NCBI RefSeq assembly: GCF_002850745.1
Contig: NZ_KZ559489.1
Span: 1-32,342, forward strand
Length of the DNA: 32,342 nt
Reading direction: 5' to 3'
DNA from: Nonomuraea indica
Lineage (GTDB): Bacteria; Actinomycetota; Actinomycetes; Streptosporangiales; Streptosporangiaceae
Numbering within the stretch: the first letter of the stretch is position 1; every line of letters begins with the position of its first letter. The position numbers and the translations under genes were made by a program. The notes below the pieces were generated by a model that did not search any database, was not told the origin of the DNA, and worked only from the letters and a program-made list of their open reading frames with translations. Below are positions 25,306-32,342 of the stretch, in pieces.

Positions 25306-25334
25306 AGAGTGAGGGTGGGGGATGCGGATGTCAA
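25306..25334 (-). promoter_or_regulatory. Candidate promoter of ferredoxin-gbcA operon
   Basis: Minus-strand TTGACA (25334-25329), a 17-base spacer and CACTCT (25311-25306), directly followed by the operator. Confidence 0.6.
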
Positions 25335-25409
25335 GGCTGGTTTGGGGCGACTTGGGGTGATTATTCGCCGCCGCCCGGCGTCCCGGCACCCCGGGCCCGG
25401 ACAGCGAAA

Positions 25410-25434
25410 GGCCGGCCCCGACGAGGGGCCGGCC
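25410..25434 (-). terminator. Intrinsic terminator after the PAPSER-repeat gene
   Basis: Perfect 10-bp stem (25410-25419 with 25425-25434; GGCCGGCCCC and complement), a 5-base loop, then TTT on the minus strand. It lies 21 bases past the stop at 25456 and insulates the ferredoxin operon. Confidence 0.8.
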
Positions 25435-25455
25435 GTCTTCGGGCGAACGGGCCGA

Positions 25456-26073
25456 TCAGGCGGCGTCCCCGGCCCGCACCGCGTCCGCCCTGGACGGGGC
25501 GGCACGCTCGGACGGGGCCTGATGCTCGGACTGGGCAGGACGCTCTGACGGGGCGGGGCGCTTGGACGGGGCGGGGCGCTTGGACGGGGCGGGGCGCTCG
25601 GACGGGGCGGGGCGCTCGGACGGGGCGGGGCGCTCGGACGGGGCGGGGCGCTCGGACGGGGCGGCGTGCTCGGCGTCCTCGCGCCGGGTCACCACGCACT
25701 CGGCGGTCGTGACCTTCCCGCCGATCACGACACTCACCCGGTAACGGCCCGGCCTGGTGGTGCTGGGCAGGGTGAGGGTCTTGGTGGCCCGGCCGTCCAC
25801 CAGGCGGAGCCGGTACGCCTTGCCCTCCGGGGTCCTCAGCGTCGCGACGCCGGCCTTCCGCTCGGTCCGGGCGGCGACCTCGACCTGGTACTTCCGCCCG
25901 GCCACCAGCTCGCCCGACACGTCCCCGAGTCCCACGGCGGTCACGGTGACCGCGGCGCCGGAGAGGCGGTCGCCCACGGTCTGGGCGTACCGGGCGGTGT
26001 TCGGCGCGGCGGGGCGGGAGCCGTCGGTCCCCGTGGCGGCGAGCGAGACGCCCGCGAAGGGGACGGCGAGCAT
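25456..26073 (-). CDS. Secreted protein with C-terminal PAPSER repeats
   Basis: Unknown function. Residues 1-136 hold the end of a signal-like hydrophobic stretch (MLAVPFAGVSLAATG) and a globular, beta-rich region (VTVTAVGLGDVSG, RKYQVEVAART, RPGRYRVSVVIGGKVTTAECVV). Residues 137-196 are ten hexapeptide repeats of PAPSER type, then a short tail. The low-complexity tail is hydrophilic and charged and may act as a wall spacer (inference). The start is odd: ATG 26073 has no clear ribosome site, and the frame is open for 19 codons upstream, encoding TRFVKPLAAGLLGAT, which would complete a normal signal peptide but has no ATG, GTG or TTG. A rare ATC start or a frameshift with GTG 26134 could explain this. 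Confidence 0.72.
   Translation of the reverse strand: MLAVPFAGVSLAATGTDGSRPAAPNTARYAQTVGDRLSGAAVTVTAVGLGDVSGELVAGRKYQVEVAARTERKAGVATLRTPEGKAYRLRLVDGRATKTLTLPSTTRPGRYRVSVVIGGKVTTAECVVTRREDAEHAAPSERPAPSERPAPSERPAPSERPAPSKRPAPSKRPAPSERPAQSEHQAPSERAAPSRADAVRAGDAA
25486..25665 (-). repeat. Ten tandem 18-bp repeats coding for PAPSER-like hexapeptides
   Basis: 180 bp made of ten in-frame 18-bp units. The protein order is AAPSER, PAPSER x3, PAPSKR x2, PAPSER, PAQSEH, QAPSER, AAPSRA. The central copies are almost identical at DNA level, so copy number may vary between strains without breaking the frame. Confidence 0.95.
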
Positions 26074-26272
26074 CGTGGCCCCGAGCAGACCCGCGGCGAG
26101 CGGCTTGACGAAACGCGTGGCGATCTCCGATCACCGGCAGGCCCGCGGAGGTGTCTCCGCTGGTGAAGCCCGCCGTTGACCGAGAAGCCAGGGAGCTCGT
26201 CTGGGTGCCGGCCGAGGACCGGGTGCCTTTCGCTTGAGAGTTCGGTGAGGATCGCGTGAGAGCCCTCGTGGG

Positions 26273-26521
26273 TCAGACGATGAGCGGGACCTTGTGGATC
26301 TCGTCGGCCGGGTGACCGGCCCGCTGGTGGATCCGCTGGACCGCCTCGGCGTCGGGCGCCTCGGACAGGCAGTAGACCACGCCGTCGTCCGGGTCGGCCC
26401 AGGCCTGCTCGAACGTCACGCCCTCCTCCGCCTGGATCGCGAGATCGGCGTCGTGGGCCTCGTGGAGCTGCTCGGCGGTGATGCCCACCATGCCGCGGTG
26501 GACGTCCATGAACTTGGTCAT
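26273..26521 (-). CDS. DUF4242 protein, SCO4226-like nickel-binding family
   Basis: Small soluble protein of 82 residues: MTKFMDVHRGMVGITAEQL at the start, then a ferredoxin-like fold pattern with WADPDDGVVYCLSEAP and HQRAGHPADEIHKVPL. It matches DUF4242, whose Streptomyces member SCO4226 binds nickel; several histidines (H8, H20, H23) and C51 could act as ligands, but the role is unknown. ATG 26521 has GAGGAGG five bases upstream. Not part of the betaine regulon: separate strand unit, no paired operator found. Confidence 0.85.
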   Translation of the reverse strand: MTKFMDVHRGMVGITAEQLHEAHDADLAIQAEEGVTFEQAWADPDDGVVYCLSEAPDAEAVQRIHQRAGHPADEIHKVPLIV

Positions 26522-26643
26522 GGTGCCTCCTCAGAACCGTAACCACCTCAGCCTAGAACCGAGGAGGGAACGGTAACCCCTGGCCAACCTCAAGGTATGC
26601 CGCAAGAAAGAGGCTTATTTCCCCACTAGTTACAAACGGTCAC

Positions 26644-26649
26644 TACTAT
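26644..26649 (+). promoter_or_regulatory. Candidate -10 for a leaderless matA-like transcript
   Basis: TACTAT ends 7 bases before GTG 26657, and no ribosome binding site is visible. This spacing fits transcription starting at the start codon. No good -35 seen. Confidence 0.4.
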
Positions 26650-26656
26650 CACCGTC

Positions 26657-27169
26657 GTGTCTCCTGAGCAATCCGGTCCTGCCGCCGTCTTCGTCGACCA
26701 CAGTGGGCGTCGCCGCCGGCTGATCATGACCGGCTCGATCGCGTCGAGTGTGCTGGCCCTGGGGCTGCTCGCCACCGTCATCGGCGGCGTGTTCTCCGAC
26801 CCGACGCTCTCGGTGGACGGATGGCCGGGCGACCGGCCCGGCGCGGTGGGCGGGACCGCCTCGCCCGATCGCTCCCCGACACCCCGGACCAGCCCGTCCC
26901 GACGACCCACCGCCTCGGCCACCCAGCAACCCGCCGGTCGCACGCCCACCCCGGCGAGATCCGCCGCCCGGTCGCAGGACCCCGAGCCCGTACGGTCACC
27001 GACGAGGCCGCCGTCCCCCAGCCGGAGCACGGAGCCCGACCCGACCGCCGAGCCCACGGCCGGCCCGAGCGAGTCCGCCGAGCCGACGGACATCGCCACC
27101 GGGCCCCCCGGCCTCGACAGGACGCCGCCGGGCCAGGATCCGAACCGGAGCAAGGGGCCGAAGAAGTGA
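26657..27169 (+). CDS. Single-pass membrane protein with Pro/Ser/Thr-rich exterior, MatA-like
   Basis: 170 residues with a short cytoplasmic N-terminus (basic GRRRRL at 17-22), one membrane segment at about 24-46 (MTGSIASSVLALGLLATVIG), then a roughly 120-residue disordered tail rich in P, S, T and R. No enzymatic motif. It overlaps the next gene as GTGA. The pair layout, small membrane protein then deacetylase-glycosyltransferase fusion, matches matA-matB of Streptomyces, which make a poly-GlcNAc-type matrix glycan for hyphal aggregation. The MatA assignment rests on context and topology, not on a sequence motif. Confidence 0.75.
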   Translation: MSPEQSGPAAVFVDHSGRRRRLIMTGSIASSVLALGLLATVIGGVFSDPTLSVDGWPGDRPGAVGGTASPDRSPTPRTSPSRRPTASATQQPAGRTPTPARSAARSQDPEPVRSPTRPPSPSRSTEPDPTAEPTAGPSESAEPTDIATGPPGLDRTPPGQDPNRSKGPKK

Positions 27170-29439
27170 ACGGCCACGCCGGTCCGGCCGGGCCGGTGTC
27201 GCCGCCTCCCCCCGTACCGGCCTGGCGTGACCCGAGCATGCCGGCTCCCGCAGACGCGCCGGCCCCGGAGCCACCGGCCCCGCCGATCCCCCCGGCCCCG
27301 CCGGCCGCCGCGAAGGCGGCCGACCCCCGGGGCCACTGGTTCCTGCTGGCCGTCGCCATGCTGCTCGTCGCCGCCGCGCTCGTCCTCAACGGGTACGTGA
27401 CCAACGTCGTCGGGGAGACGCACGCGCAGCCGCCGCCCGCGGCCGACCGCGCCACCCCCGAACTGGAGGAGGCGCGGCGCGGCGGCCCCGTGCTCAACCT
27501 GACGGAGGGCAGGCCCGCCAGCGCGCGCCTGCCCGCCCGGACGATCGCCCTGACGTTCGACGACGGTCCCGATCCGGCGTGGACCCCGCGGGTGCTCGAC
27601 GCGCTCAAGAAGCACGGCGCCAAGGCGACGTTCTTCACCGTCGGCTCCAAGGTCGCCAAGTATCCGGAGCTGGCGCGGCGGATCGTCGCCGAAGGCCACG
27701 AACTGGGCAACCACACCTACGCGCACGCCGACCTGGCGGCGGTCCCCGGCTGGCGGCTCAGGCTCGAACTGTCGCTGACGCAGCAGGCGCTGGCCGGGGC
27801 GACAGGGCTGCACACGACGCTGGCCCGCCCGCCGTACTCCTCGACGCCCGAGGCGGTCACCGGCCCGCAGTGGGAGAGCCTGCGGGAGATCGGCGCCGAG
27901 GGCTACCTCGTGGTGCTGACCGACCTCGACACCAAGGACTGGGGGCGGCCCGGCGTCCAGCGCATCACGGAGTCGTCGCTGCCCGCCAGGGGTCGCGGCG
28001 CGGTCGTCATGATGCACGACTCCGGCGGCGACCGGCGGCAGACCGTGGAGGCCGTCGACCTCGCCCTGCAGAAGCTGGCCGACAGGGGCTACCGGGCGGT
28101 CACGGTGTCGCGGGCCCTCGGCATGCCGTCGGCCCACCGCCAGGCCGACGGCACCGACCGGTTCGTCGGCTCGGTGCTCAACCTGGCCCAGCGCGCCGCA
28201 GAGTCGGTCACCACAGGCCTGTCCTGGGTGCTGTTCGTCGCGGGCGCGCTCACCCTGGCCCGGCTCCTGTTCTTCGCCGTCCTCGCCTGGGTGCACGCCC
28301 GGCGCACGCGGGGCGGCAGGCGGCGCAGGGGCCGCGCGCCCACCTGGCCGGCCCCGCCGCCCGTCACCGTCATCGTCCCCGCCTACAACGAGGAGGCCGG
28401 GATCCAGGCGACCGTCCTGTCGCTGGTGGAGACCACCTACGAAGGGGACCTGGAGGTCCTCGTCGTCGACGACGGCTCCACCGACCGCACCGCCGAGCTG
28501 GCCGCCGAGCTGGGCCATCCCCGCGTACGGGTGATCCGCCGCCCCAACGGCGGCAAGCCCGCCGCGCTCAACACCGGCCTCATGCAGGCCAGGCACGAGC
28601 TGGTCGTCATGGTGGACGGTGACACCGTCTTCGAACCCGCCACCATCGGCAACCTGGTGCGCCAGCTCGCCGACCCGGCGGTCGGCGCGGTGAGCGGCAA
28701 CACCAAGGTCGGCAACCGGCGCGGCATGATCGGGCGCTGGCAGCACATCGAGTACGTCATCGGGTTCAACCTCGATCGGCGCGCCTTCGAGCTGCTCGAC
28801 TGCATGGCGACCGTGCCCGGCGCGATCGGGGCGTTCCGGCGGTCGGCACTGCTCGCGCTGGGCGGGGTCAGCACCGACACCCTGGCCGAGGACACCGACC
28901 TGACGATGGCGTTGTGCCGGGCGGGATGGCGGGTGGTCTACGAGGAGAAGGCGCTGGCCTGGACCGAGGCGCCCACCTCGCTGGGACAGCTGTGGAAGCA
29001 GCGCTACCGCTGGTGCTACGGCACCCTCCAGGCGATGTGGAAGCACCGGCGGGCCGTGCTCGAACGCGGTCCGTTCGGCCGGCGCTGCCTCGGCTATCTG
29101 GGACTGTTCCAGGTGCTGCTCCCGCTGCTGGCCCCGGTGGTGGACCTGATGGCGCTCTACAGCACGGCCGTGGGCGACCCGCTGCCGGTCGTGGCCGTGT
29201 GGGCGGGGTTCGTCGTCGTCCAGGCGCTGACCGGCTGGTACGCGCTCCGGCTGGACGGTGAGCGGGCCTCCGCGCTGTGGGTGCTGCCGCTCCAGCAGTT
29301 CGTCTACCGCCAGCTCATGTACCTGGTCGTGATCCAGTCTCTGGCCACGGCGGTGCTGGGGGTACGGCTGCGCTGGCACACCGTGCGCAGGGAGGGCACG
29401 TTCGGTTCCGCGCGGCCTGCCGGCCCACCATTGGCCTGA
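27166..29439 (+). CDS. matB: Bifunctional polysaccharide deacetylase / family 2 glycosyltransferase, MatB-like
   Basis: Membrane enzyme of 757 residues combining synthesis and deacetylation of an extracellular amino-sugar polymer. Order: proline-rich cytoplasmic start (1-55), membrane helix (58-80), outward NodB deacetylase (125-320) with TFDDGPD (130-136), metal histidines in NHTYAH (182-187) and RPPYS (221-225), membrane helix (351-376), cytoplasmic GT2 domain with VIVPAYNEE, DDGSTD (435-440), DGD (484-486), AEDTD (574-578) and QRYRW (612-616), then C-terminal membrane segments. All catalytic motifs are intact. GTG 27166 overlaps the preceding stop; the longer open frame back to 26821 is a shadow of the matA-like gene. 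Poly-beta-1,6-GlcNAc is the expected product by analogy with MatAB. Confidence 0.88.
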   Translation: MNGHAGPAGPVSPPPPVPAWRDPSMPAPADAPAPEPPAPPIPPAPPAAAKAADPRGHWFLLAVAMLLVAAALVLNGYVTNVVGETHAQPPPAADRATPELEEARRGGPVLNLTEGRPASARLPARTIALTFDDGPDPAWTPRVLDALKKHGAKATFFTVGSKVAKYPELARRIVAEGHELGNHTYAHADLAAVPGWRLRLELSLTQQALAGATGLHTTLARPPYSSTPEAVTGPQWESLREIGAEGYLVVLTDLDTKDWGRPGVQRITESSLPARGRGAVVMMHDSGGDRRQTVEAVDLALQKLADRGYRAVTVSRALGMPSAHRQADGTDRFVGSVLNLAQRAAESVTTGLSWVLFVAGALTLARLLFFAVLAWVHARRTRGGRRRRGRAPTWPAPPPVTVIVPAYNEEAGIQATVLSLVETTYEGDLEVLVVDDGSTDRTAELAAELGHPRVRVIRRPNGGKPAALNTGLMQARHELVVMVDGDTVFEPATIGNLVRQLADPAVGAVSGNTKVGNRRGMIGRWQHIEYVIGFNLDRRAFELLDCMATVPGAIGAFRRSALLALGGVSTDTLAEDTDLTMALCRAGWRVVYEEKALAWTEAPTSLGQLWKQRYRWCYGTLQAMWKHRRAVLERGPFGRRCLGYLGLFQVLLPLLAPVVDLMALYSTAVGDPLPVVAVWAGFVVVQALTGWYALRLDGERASALWVLPLQQFVYRQLMYLVVIQSLATAVLGVRLRWHTVRREGTFGSARPAGPPLA

Positions 29440-29453
29440 TTCCCTGACATCTC

Positions 29454-29494
29454 CCCTGATCCATGTCACGCTAGCGACATGTCCGACATCAGGG
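29454..29494 (+). promoter_or_regulatory. Nested inverted repeat over the ribosome site of the next gene
   Basis: Outer arms CCCTGAT (29454-29460) and ATCAGGG (29488-29494), inner arms CATGTC (29462-29467) and GACATG (29476-29481), 8-base loop. The right outer arm includes most of the AGGGAG ribosome site at 29491-29496. It may be an operator or an mRNA hairpin; it could also help end the matB transcript. Confidence 0.45.
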
Positions 29495-29502
29495 AGTGAC
29501 GC

Positions 29503-31527
29503 ATGTGCGAAGATCCGCTGTTTCCCGAGCCCGTGGCCCGCGCCGTCGCCGAATACCGTGAGCTGCGCGACAGGCACGGGACCACCTGGGGCGAGGCGCC
29601 GTTGAGCTACGTCGTCCAAGCCCGCGGAACCGTCTTCCTCGACCGCCGTTACGACTACTGGAACACCGGCCTACGCCAGCTCGCCGCGCGTCACCCCGGC
29701 GCGTCCCCGGCCGAGCTGGACGACCGCATGGGAGAGGTGGACGTCGACCGGCTGATCCGCGACGCGCTGGGCGGCGACGTCCTCGAACACCTGCCGGCGC
29801 TCCGGCTCACCCCCGACGGCGTGACGCTGGAGGCCCGGCCCCAGGTGGTGCTCGGCGACGCTCCGTTCCGCACGGCGCTGCTCCTCGACTCCAGTCGCGC
29901 CGAACGGGTCACGGTGGTCGTGGACGGCGCCGCGCACGAGGTGGAGCCGCACGGCGCCAAGGTGGTCGAGGTGGCGCGGGAGGTCGCCGTCGGCGGGCAG
30001 CCGGTGGACCTGGCGCCGCTGACCCGGCGGGCGCCGGCGGCCGCGCTGCGGTTGCGCGCCGGTCTCCCGTGCCGGTGGAGCGTGGTCGGCGCCGACGGGC
30101 AGGGCTGGTACCCCGAGGGAGCCCCGCCCAAGGTGGACGGGCACCTGCGGCCGTACTTCCACGGTGACGACCTCGTCGTCGCGGTGCCCGCCGAGCCGGT
30201 CACCGTGACCGTCACCCGCGGCATGGAGTACACCGAGTCCGACGTCTCGCTCACCCCCGTCGCGGGCGAGGAGACGCTGGTCGAGCTGACGCCGGAACGG
30301 CTGTACGACGCGGCGGCGCACGGCTGGTACGGCGGCGACCTGCACGTCCACCTCAACTGGATGGGCGAGGAGCCCGCCGCTCCCCCGCTGGCGGCCGCCG
30401 CCCAGCACGGCGAGGGCCTCCACGTGCTCGGCCTGGTGGCGGGCAACGTGGCGACCGAGCGGGTCTACGACGTCGAGGCGCTCACCCACTGGGTGGGCCG
30501 TGACCTGCCCTGGTCCGACAGCGAGCACCTGGCCAGGATCGGGGTCGAGTACCGCAACGACCTCGTCGGGCACGTCTCCGCGTTCGGGCTGCGCGGCCTG
30601 CCGGAGCGCTACCACTCCGGCTTCGACGGCGACGCCGACTGGCCGCCGAACGCCACCGCGCTGGAGGAGCTGCGCGCCCTGGGCGCGATGACCGGCTACG
30701 GCCACCCGTTCCACCGGCCGATCTCCGGCGACGACCCGCCCGACGCCGTGCTCAGCCGTGGCCGCAACTGCTCGGCACGGGAGATCGTCGCCGACGCGGC
30801 GCTCGGCCTGATCGACACCCTCGACGTGCTGAACCACTCGTCGATCCTGGGGACGGCCACCGTCTACCGTCACCTGATCGGAGCCGGCAACCGGCTCGCC
30901 GTCACGGCAGGCACCGACGCCGTCCTGTCCTTCTGCCGGCGCGGCACCGCCTCCGGGCCGCCCGGCTGGGCCCGGGTGTACGCGCACGTGGGCGGGCCGC
31001 TCACCGCCGAGTCGTACATGGAGGCGATCCTGCTCGGCCGCACGTTCGCGACCACCGGGCCGTGGCTGCAGCTCACCGTGAACGGCCACGAGCCCGGCGA
31101 CACGCTGGACCTCGCACCCGGTGACCGGGTGGAGATCGAGGTCCGGTCGGTCGGCCCCGAGGTGGAACGACTGGAGATCCGCACCGCCGACGGCGTCCTC
31201 GCCGAAGGGCCGCCCGGCCGGCTCACGGCGACGCTCGGAGCGCGCGAGCCCACGTACGTGGTCGCCGTCGCCGCCGGCGGCCCGCACCCGCGCGCCCACC
31301 ACCGCGGCGGCGCGTACGCGCACACCAGCCCGGTCTACCTGGACGTGGCGGGCGGGCACGTGGCCAGGGAGGCGGACGTGCGCTGGTGCCTCCGCTGGCT
31401 GGACCGGCTGGAGGAGGTGGTCGCCGAGTCCGGCAGGTTCGACACGAAGGAACAGCACGCCGACCACCTGGCCCTGTACGAGCGGGCCAGAGAGGTGTAC
31501 CGGTCGCGGCTGCCGGTGCGAGACTGA
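29503..31527 (+). CDS. CehA/McbA-family metallohydrolase
   Basis: Cytoplasmic protein of 674 residues, no signal peptide. The C-terminal two thirds form a PHP-like metal-dependent hydrolase starting at WYGGDLHVHLNW (H281, H283), with MTGYGHPFH, LDVLNHSS and VTAGTDAV as further likely metal-site segments. The first 270 residues are a separate family-associated region. CehA and McbA hydrolyse carbaryl, but most relatives have unknown substrates, so no substrate is assigned. ATG 29503 follows AGGGAG by 6 bases. The cupin gene follows after 36 bases, probably co-transcribed. Confidence 0.8.
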   Translation: MCEDPLFPEPVARAVAEYRELRDRHGTTWGEAPLSYVVQARGTVFLDRRYDYWNTGLRQLAARHPGASPAELDDRMGEVDVDRLIRDALGGDVLEHLPALRLTPDGVTLEARPQVVLGDAPFRTALLLDSSRAERVTVVVDGAAHEVEPHGAKVVEVAREVAVGGQPVDLAPLTRRAPAAALRLRAGLPCRWSVVGADGQGWYPEGAPPKVDGHLRPYFHGDDLVVAVPAEPVTVTVTRGMEYTESDVSLTPVAGEETLVELTPERLYDAAAHGWYGGDLHVHLNWMGEEPAAPPLAAAAQHGEGLHVLGLVAGNVATERVYDVEALTHWVGRDLPWSDSEHLARIGVEYRNDLVGHVSAFGLRGLPERYHSGFDGDADWPPNATALEELRALGAMTGYGHPFHRPISGDDPPDAVLSRGRNCSAREIVADAALGLIDTLDVLNHSSILGTATVYRHLIGAGNRLAVTAGTDAVLSFCRRGTASGPPGWARVYAHVGGPLTAESYMEAILLGRTFATTGPWLQLTVNGHEPGDTLDLAPGDRVEIEVRSVGPEVERLEIRTADGVLAEGPPGRLTATLGAREPTYVVAVAAGGPHPRAHHRGGAYAHTSPVYLDVAGGHVAREADVRWCLRWLDRLEEVVAESGRFDTKEQHADHLALYERAREVYRSRLPVRD

Positions 31528-31563
31528 GAAGGACACCAGGGTCGACATGACGAGGGGGACGTC

Positions 31564-31920
31564 ATGATCGAGGTCAAGAGCATCGACAAGCCCGACGAGC
31601 GCCGCGACTTCCCGATGGGGCATCTCGACGTGTGCAACCTGACGGGCCTGACCTTCGGCACGGCCACGTTCGAGCCGGGGTGGCGGTGGTCGGAGTCGGT
31701 GAAACCGATCGCCGGCACGGACTCGTGCGAGGTGCATCACAACGGGTTCGTGGTCAAGGGCCGGCTCCACATCCGGATGAACGACGGTTCGGAGGCGGAG
31801 ATCGGTCCGGGTGAGGTCTTCGTGGCCCCGCCGGGCCACGACGCGTGGGTCGTCGGGGACGAGTCGTGCGTGGTGTTCGACTTCGCGGGCGGCGCCGCGG
31901 AGTACGCCAGGGCGACCTGA
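31564..31920 (+). CDS. Cupin-domain protein
   Basis: Single-domain cupin of 118 residues. Cupin motif 1 is around EVHHNGFVVKGRLHIRMNDG (H58, H59) and motif 2 around GEVFVAPPGHDAWVVGDE (H93). Metal binding is likely, but no reaction can be assigned. The start ATG 31564 lies 7 bases after GAGGGGG. It lies 36 bases after the CehA-like gene, which suggests a two-gene unit. Confidence 0.8.
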   Translation: MIEVKSIDKPDERRDFPMGHLDVCNLTGLTFGTATFEPGWRWSESVKPIAGTDSCEVHHNGFVVKGRLHIRMNDGSEAEIGPGEVFVAPPGHDAWVVGDESCVVFDFAGGAAEYARAT

Positions 31921-31931
31921 GCCCGACCGGC

Positions 31932-31966
31932 GAGGCGGCGGCACGCACACCACCCGCCGCCGCCTC
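31932..31966 (+). terminator. Possible terminator after cupin gene
   Basis: Perfect 10-bp stem, GAGGCGGCGG (31932-31941) with CCGCCGCCTC (31957-31966), 15-base loop, no T tract, 11 bases past the stop. Confidence 0.5.
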
Positions 31967-31978
31967 ACCCTGAAGCGC

Positions 31979-32095
31979 CCACCACCGCCCGCCACCACGA
32001 CCCCCAACGCACGCCACCCACCACCGCCCACCACCACAACCCCCAACGCGCCCCACCCACCACCGCCCGCCACCACGATCCCCAAGGCGCGCCAC
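31979..32095. repeat. Three 39-bp tandem repeats
   Basis: Three units at 31979-32017, 32018-32056 and 32057-32095, each starting CCACCACCGCCC and containing CCACCACRAYCCCCAA; a partial fourth follows. Intergenic and strand-asymmetric: almost no G on the plus strand. Confidence 0.9.
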
Positions 32096-32147
32096 CCGCC
32101 ACCTCTCGTACAACCTGACCTGGCACGACGTCGCATATGGTGGTCAG

Positions 32148-32342
<195 letters not shown>

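Noticed and set aside
25486..25665. CRISPR-like array
   Set aside because: The 18-bp units are contiguous with no unique spacers and are in frame within a coding region.
26145..26160. GCGGAG/CTCCGC hairpin upstream of the PAPSER-repeat gene as a c-di-AMP riboswitch
   Set aside because: The small stem is real, but the conserved ydaO-type core sequences were not found around it.
26626..29619. Minus-strand open frame of 997 codons
   Set aside because: Antisense image of the matAB-like genes, biased composition, no motifs.
29671..32136. Minus-strand open frame of 821 codons including Gly-rich GGGGW repeats
   Set aside because: Shadow of the CehA-like and cupin genes running into the 39-bp repeats; no start context or domain.

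Overview
The window is very GC-rich DNA with dense, overlapping genes, GTG starts, weak or leaderless 5' ends and a mycothiol-dependent formaldehyde dehydrogenase. It also carries a MatAB-like polysaccharide gene pair. Together these point to a filamentous actinomycete; a Streptosporangiales-type genus is a guess. No RNA genes, insertion sequences, phage genes or CRISPR arrays were seen, and no gene-free stretch exceeds 300 bases.

Bases 1-25,334 form one locus for taking up choline and glycine betaine and degrading them to pyruvate. From left to right: (i) a minus-strand operon reading leftwards from about 9,150: dimethylglycine oxidase, serine hydroxymethyltransferase, the four sarcosine oxidase subunits (B, D, A, G) and the start of L-serine dehydratase, which runs off the window; (ii) betB-proV-proW-proX (betaine aldehyde dehydrogenase and a betaine ABC importer whose permease is a double-length fusion); (iii) purU, divergent from betB; (iv) betA (choline dehydrogenase), divergent from an IclR-family regulator; (v) a six-gene minus-strand operon: Rieske ferredoxin, FAD ferredoxin reductase, S-(hydroxymethyl)mycothiol dehydrogenase, metallo-beta-lactamase-fold hydrolase, a GbcA-like Rieske oxygenase and a YdeP/FdhF-type molybdopterin oxidoreductase.

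The inferred route is choline -> betaine aldehyde -> glycine betaine -> dimethylglycine + formaldehyde -> sarcosine -> glycine -> serine -> pyruvate. Formaldehyde would leave through mycothiol to formate and perhaps CO2. One-carbon units on tetrahydrofolate would be consumed by GlyA or released by PurU.

The most striking result is regulatory. All five catabolic and transport units carry the same promoter-proximal element, which no gene call explains. It is a pair of 17-bp imperfect palindromes (core GTTKC-N7-GMAAC) whose start points are exactly 19 bp apart, giving a 36-bp element. In each case it begins directly after a candidate -10 hexamer that lies 17-18 bp from a TTGACA-like -35. The positions are 9087-9122, 14892-14927, 15054-15089, 17707-17742 and 25270-25305. 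The IclR gene at 17801 is the only regulator in the window and is the obvious candidate to bind them.

The right part (25,400-32,342) is unrelated: a secreted PAPSER-repeat protein, a DUF4242 nickel-binding-type protein, a matA/matB-like pair (NodB deacetylase fused to a family 2 glycosyltransferase), a CehA/McbA-family metallohydrolase, a cupin, a 39-bp tandem repeat, and the start of a Pro/Ala-rich exported protein that ends in a 34-base run of C at the window edge.
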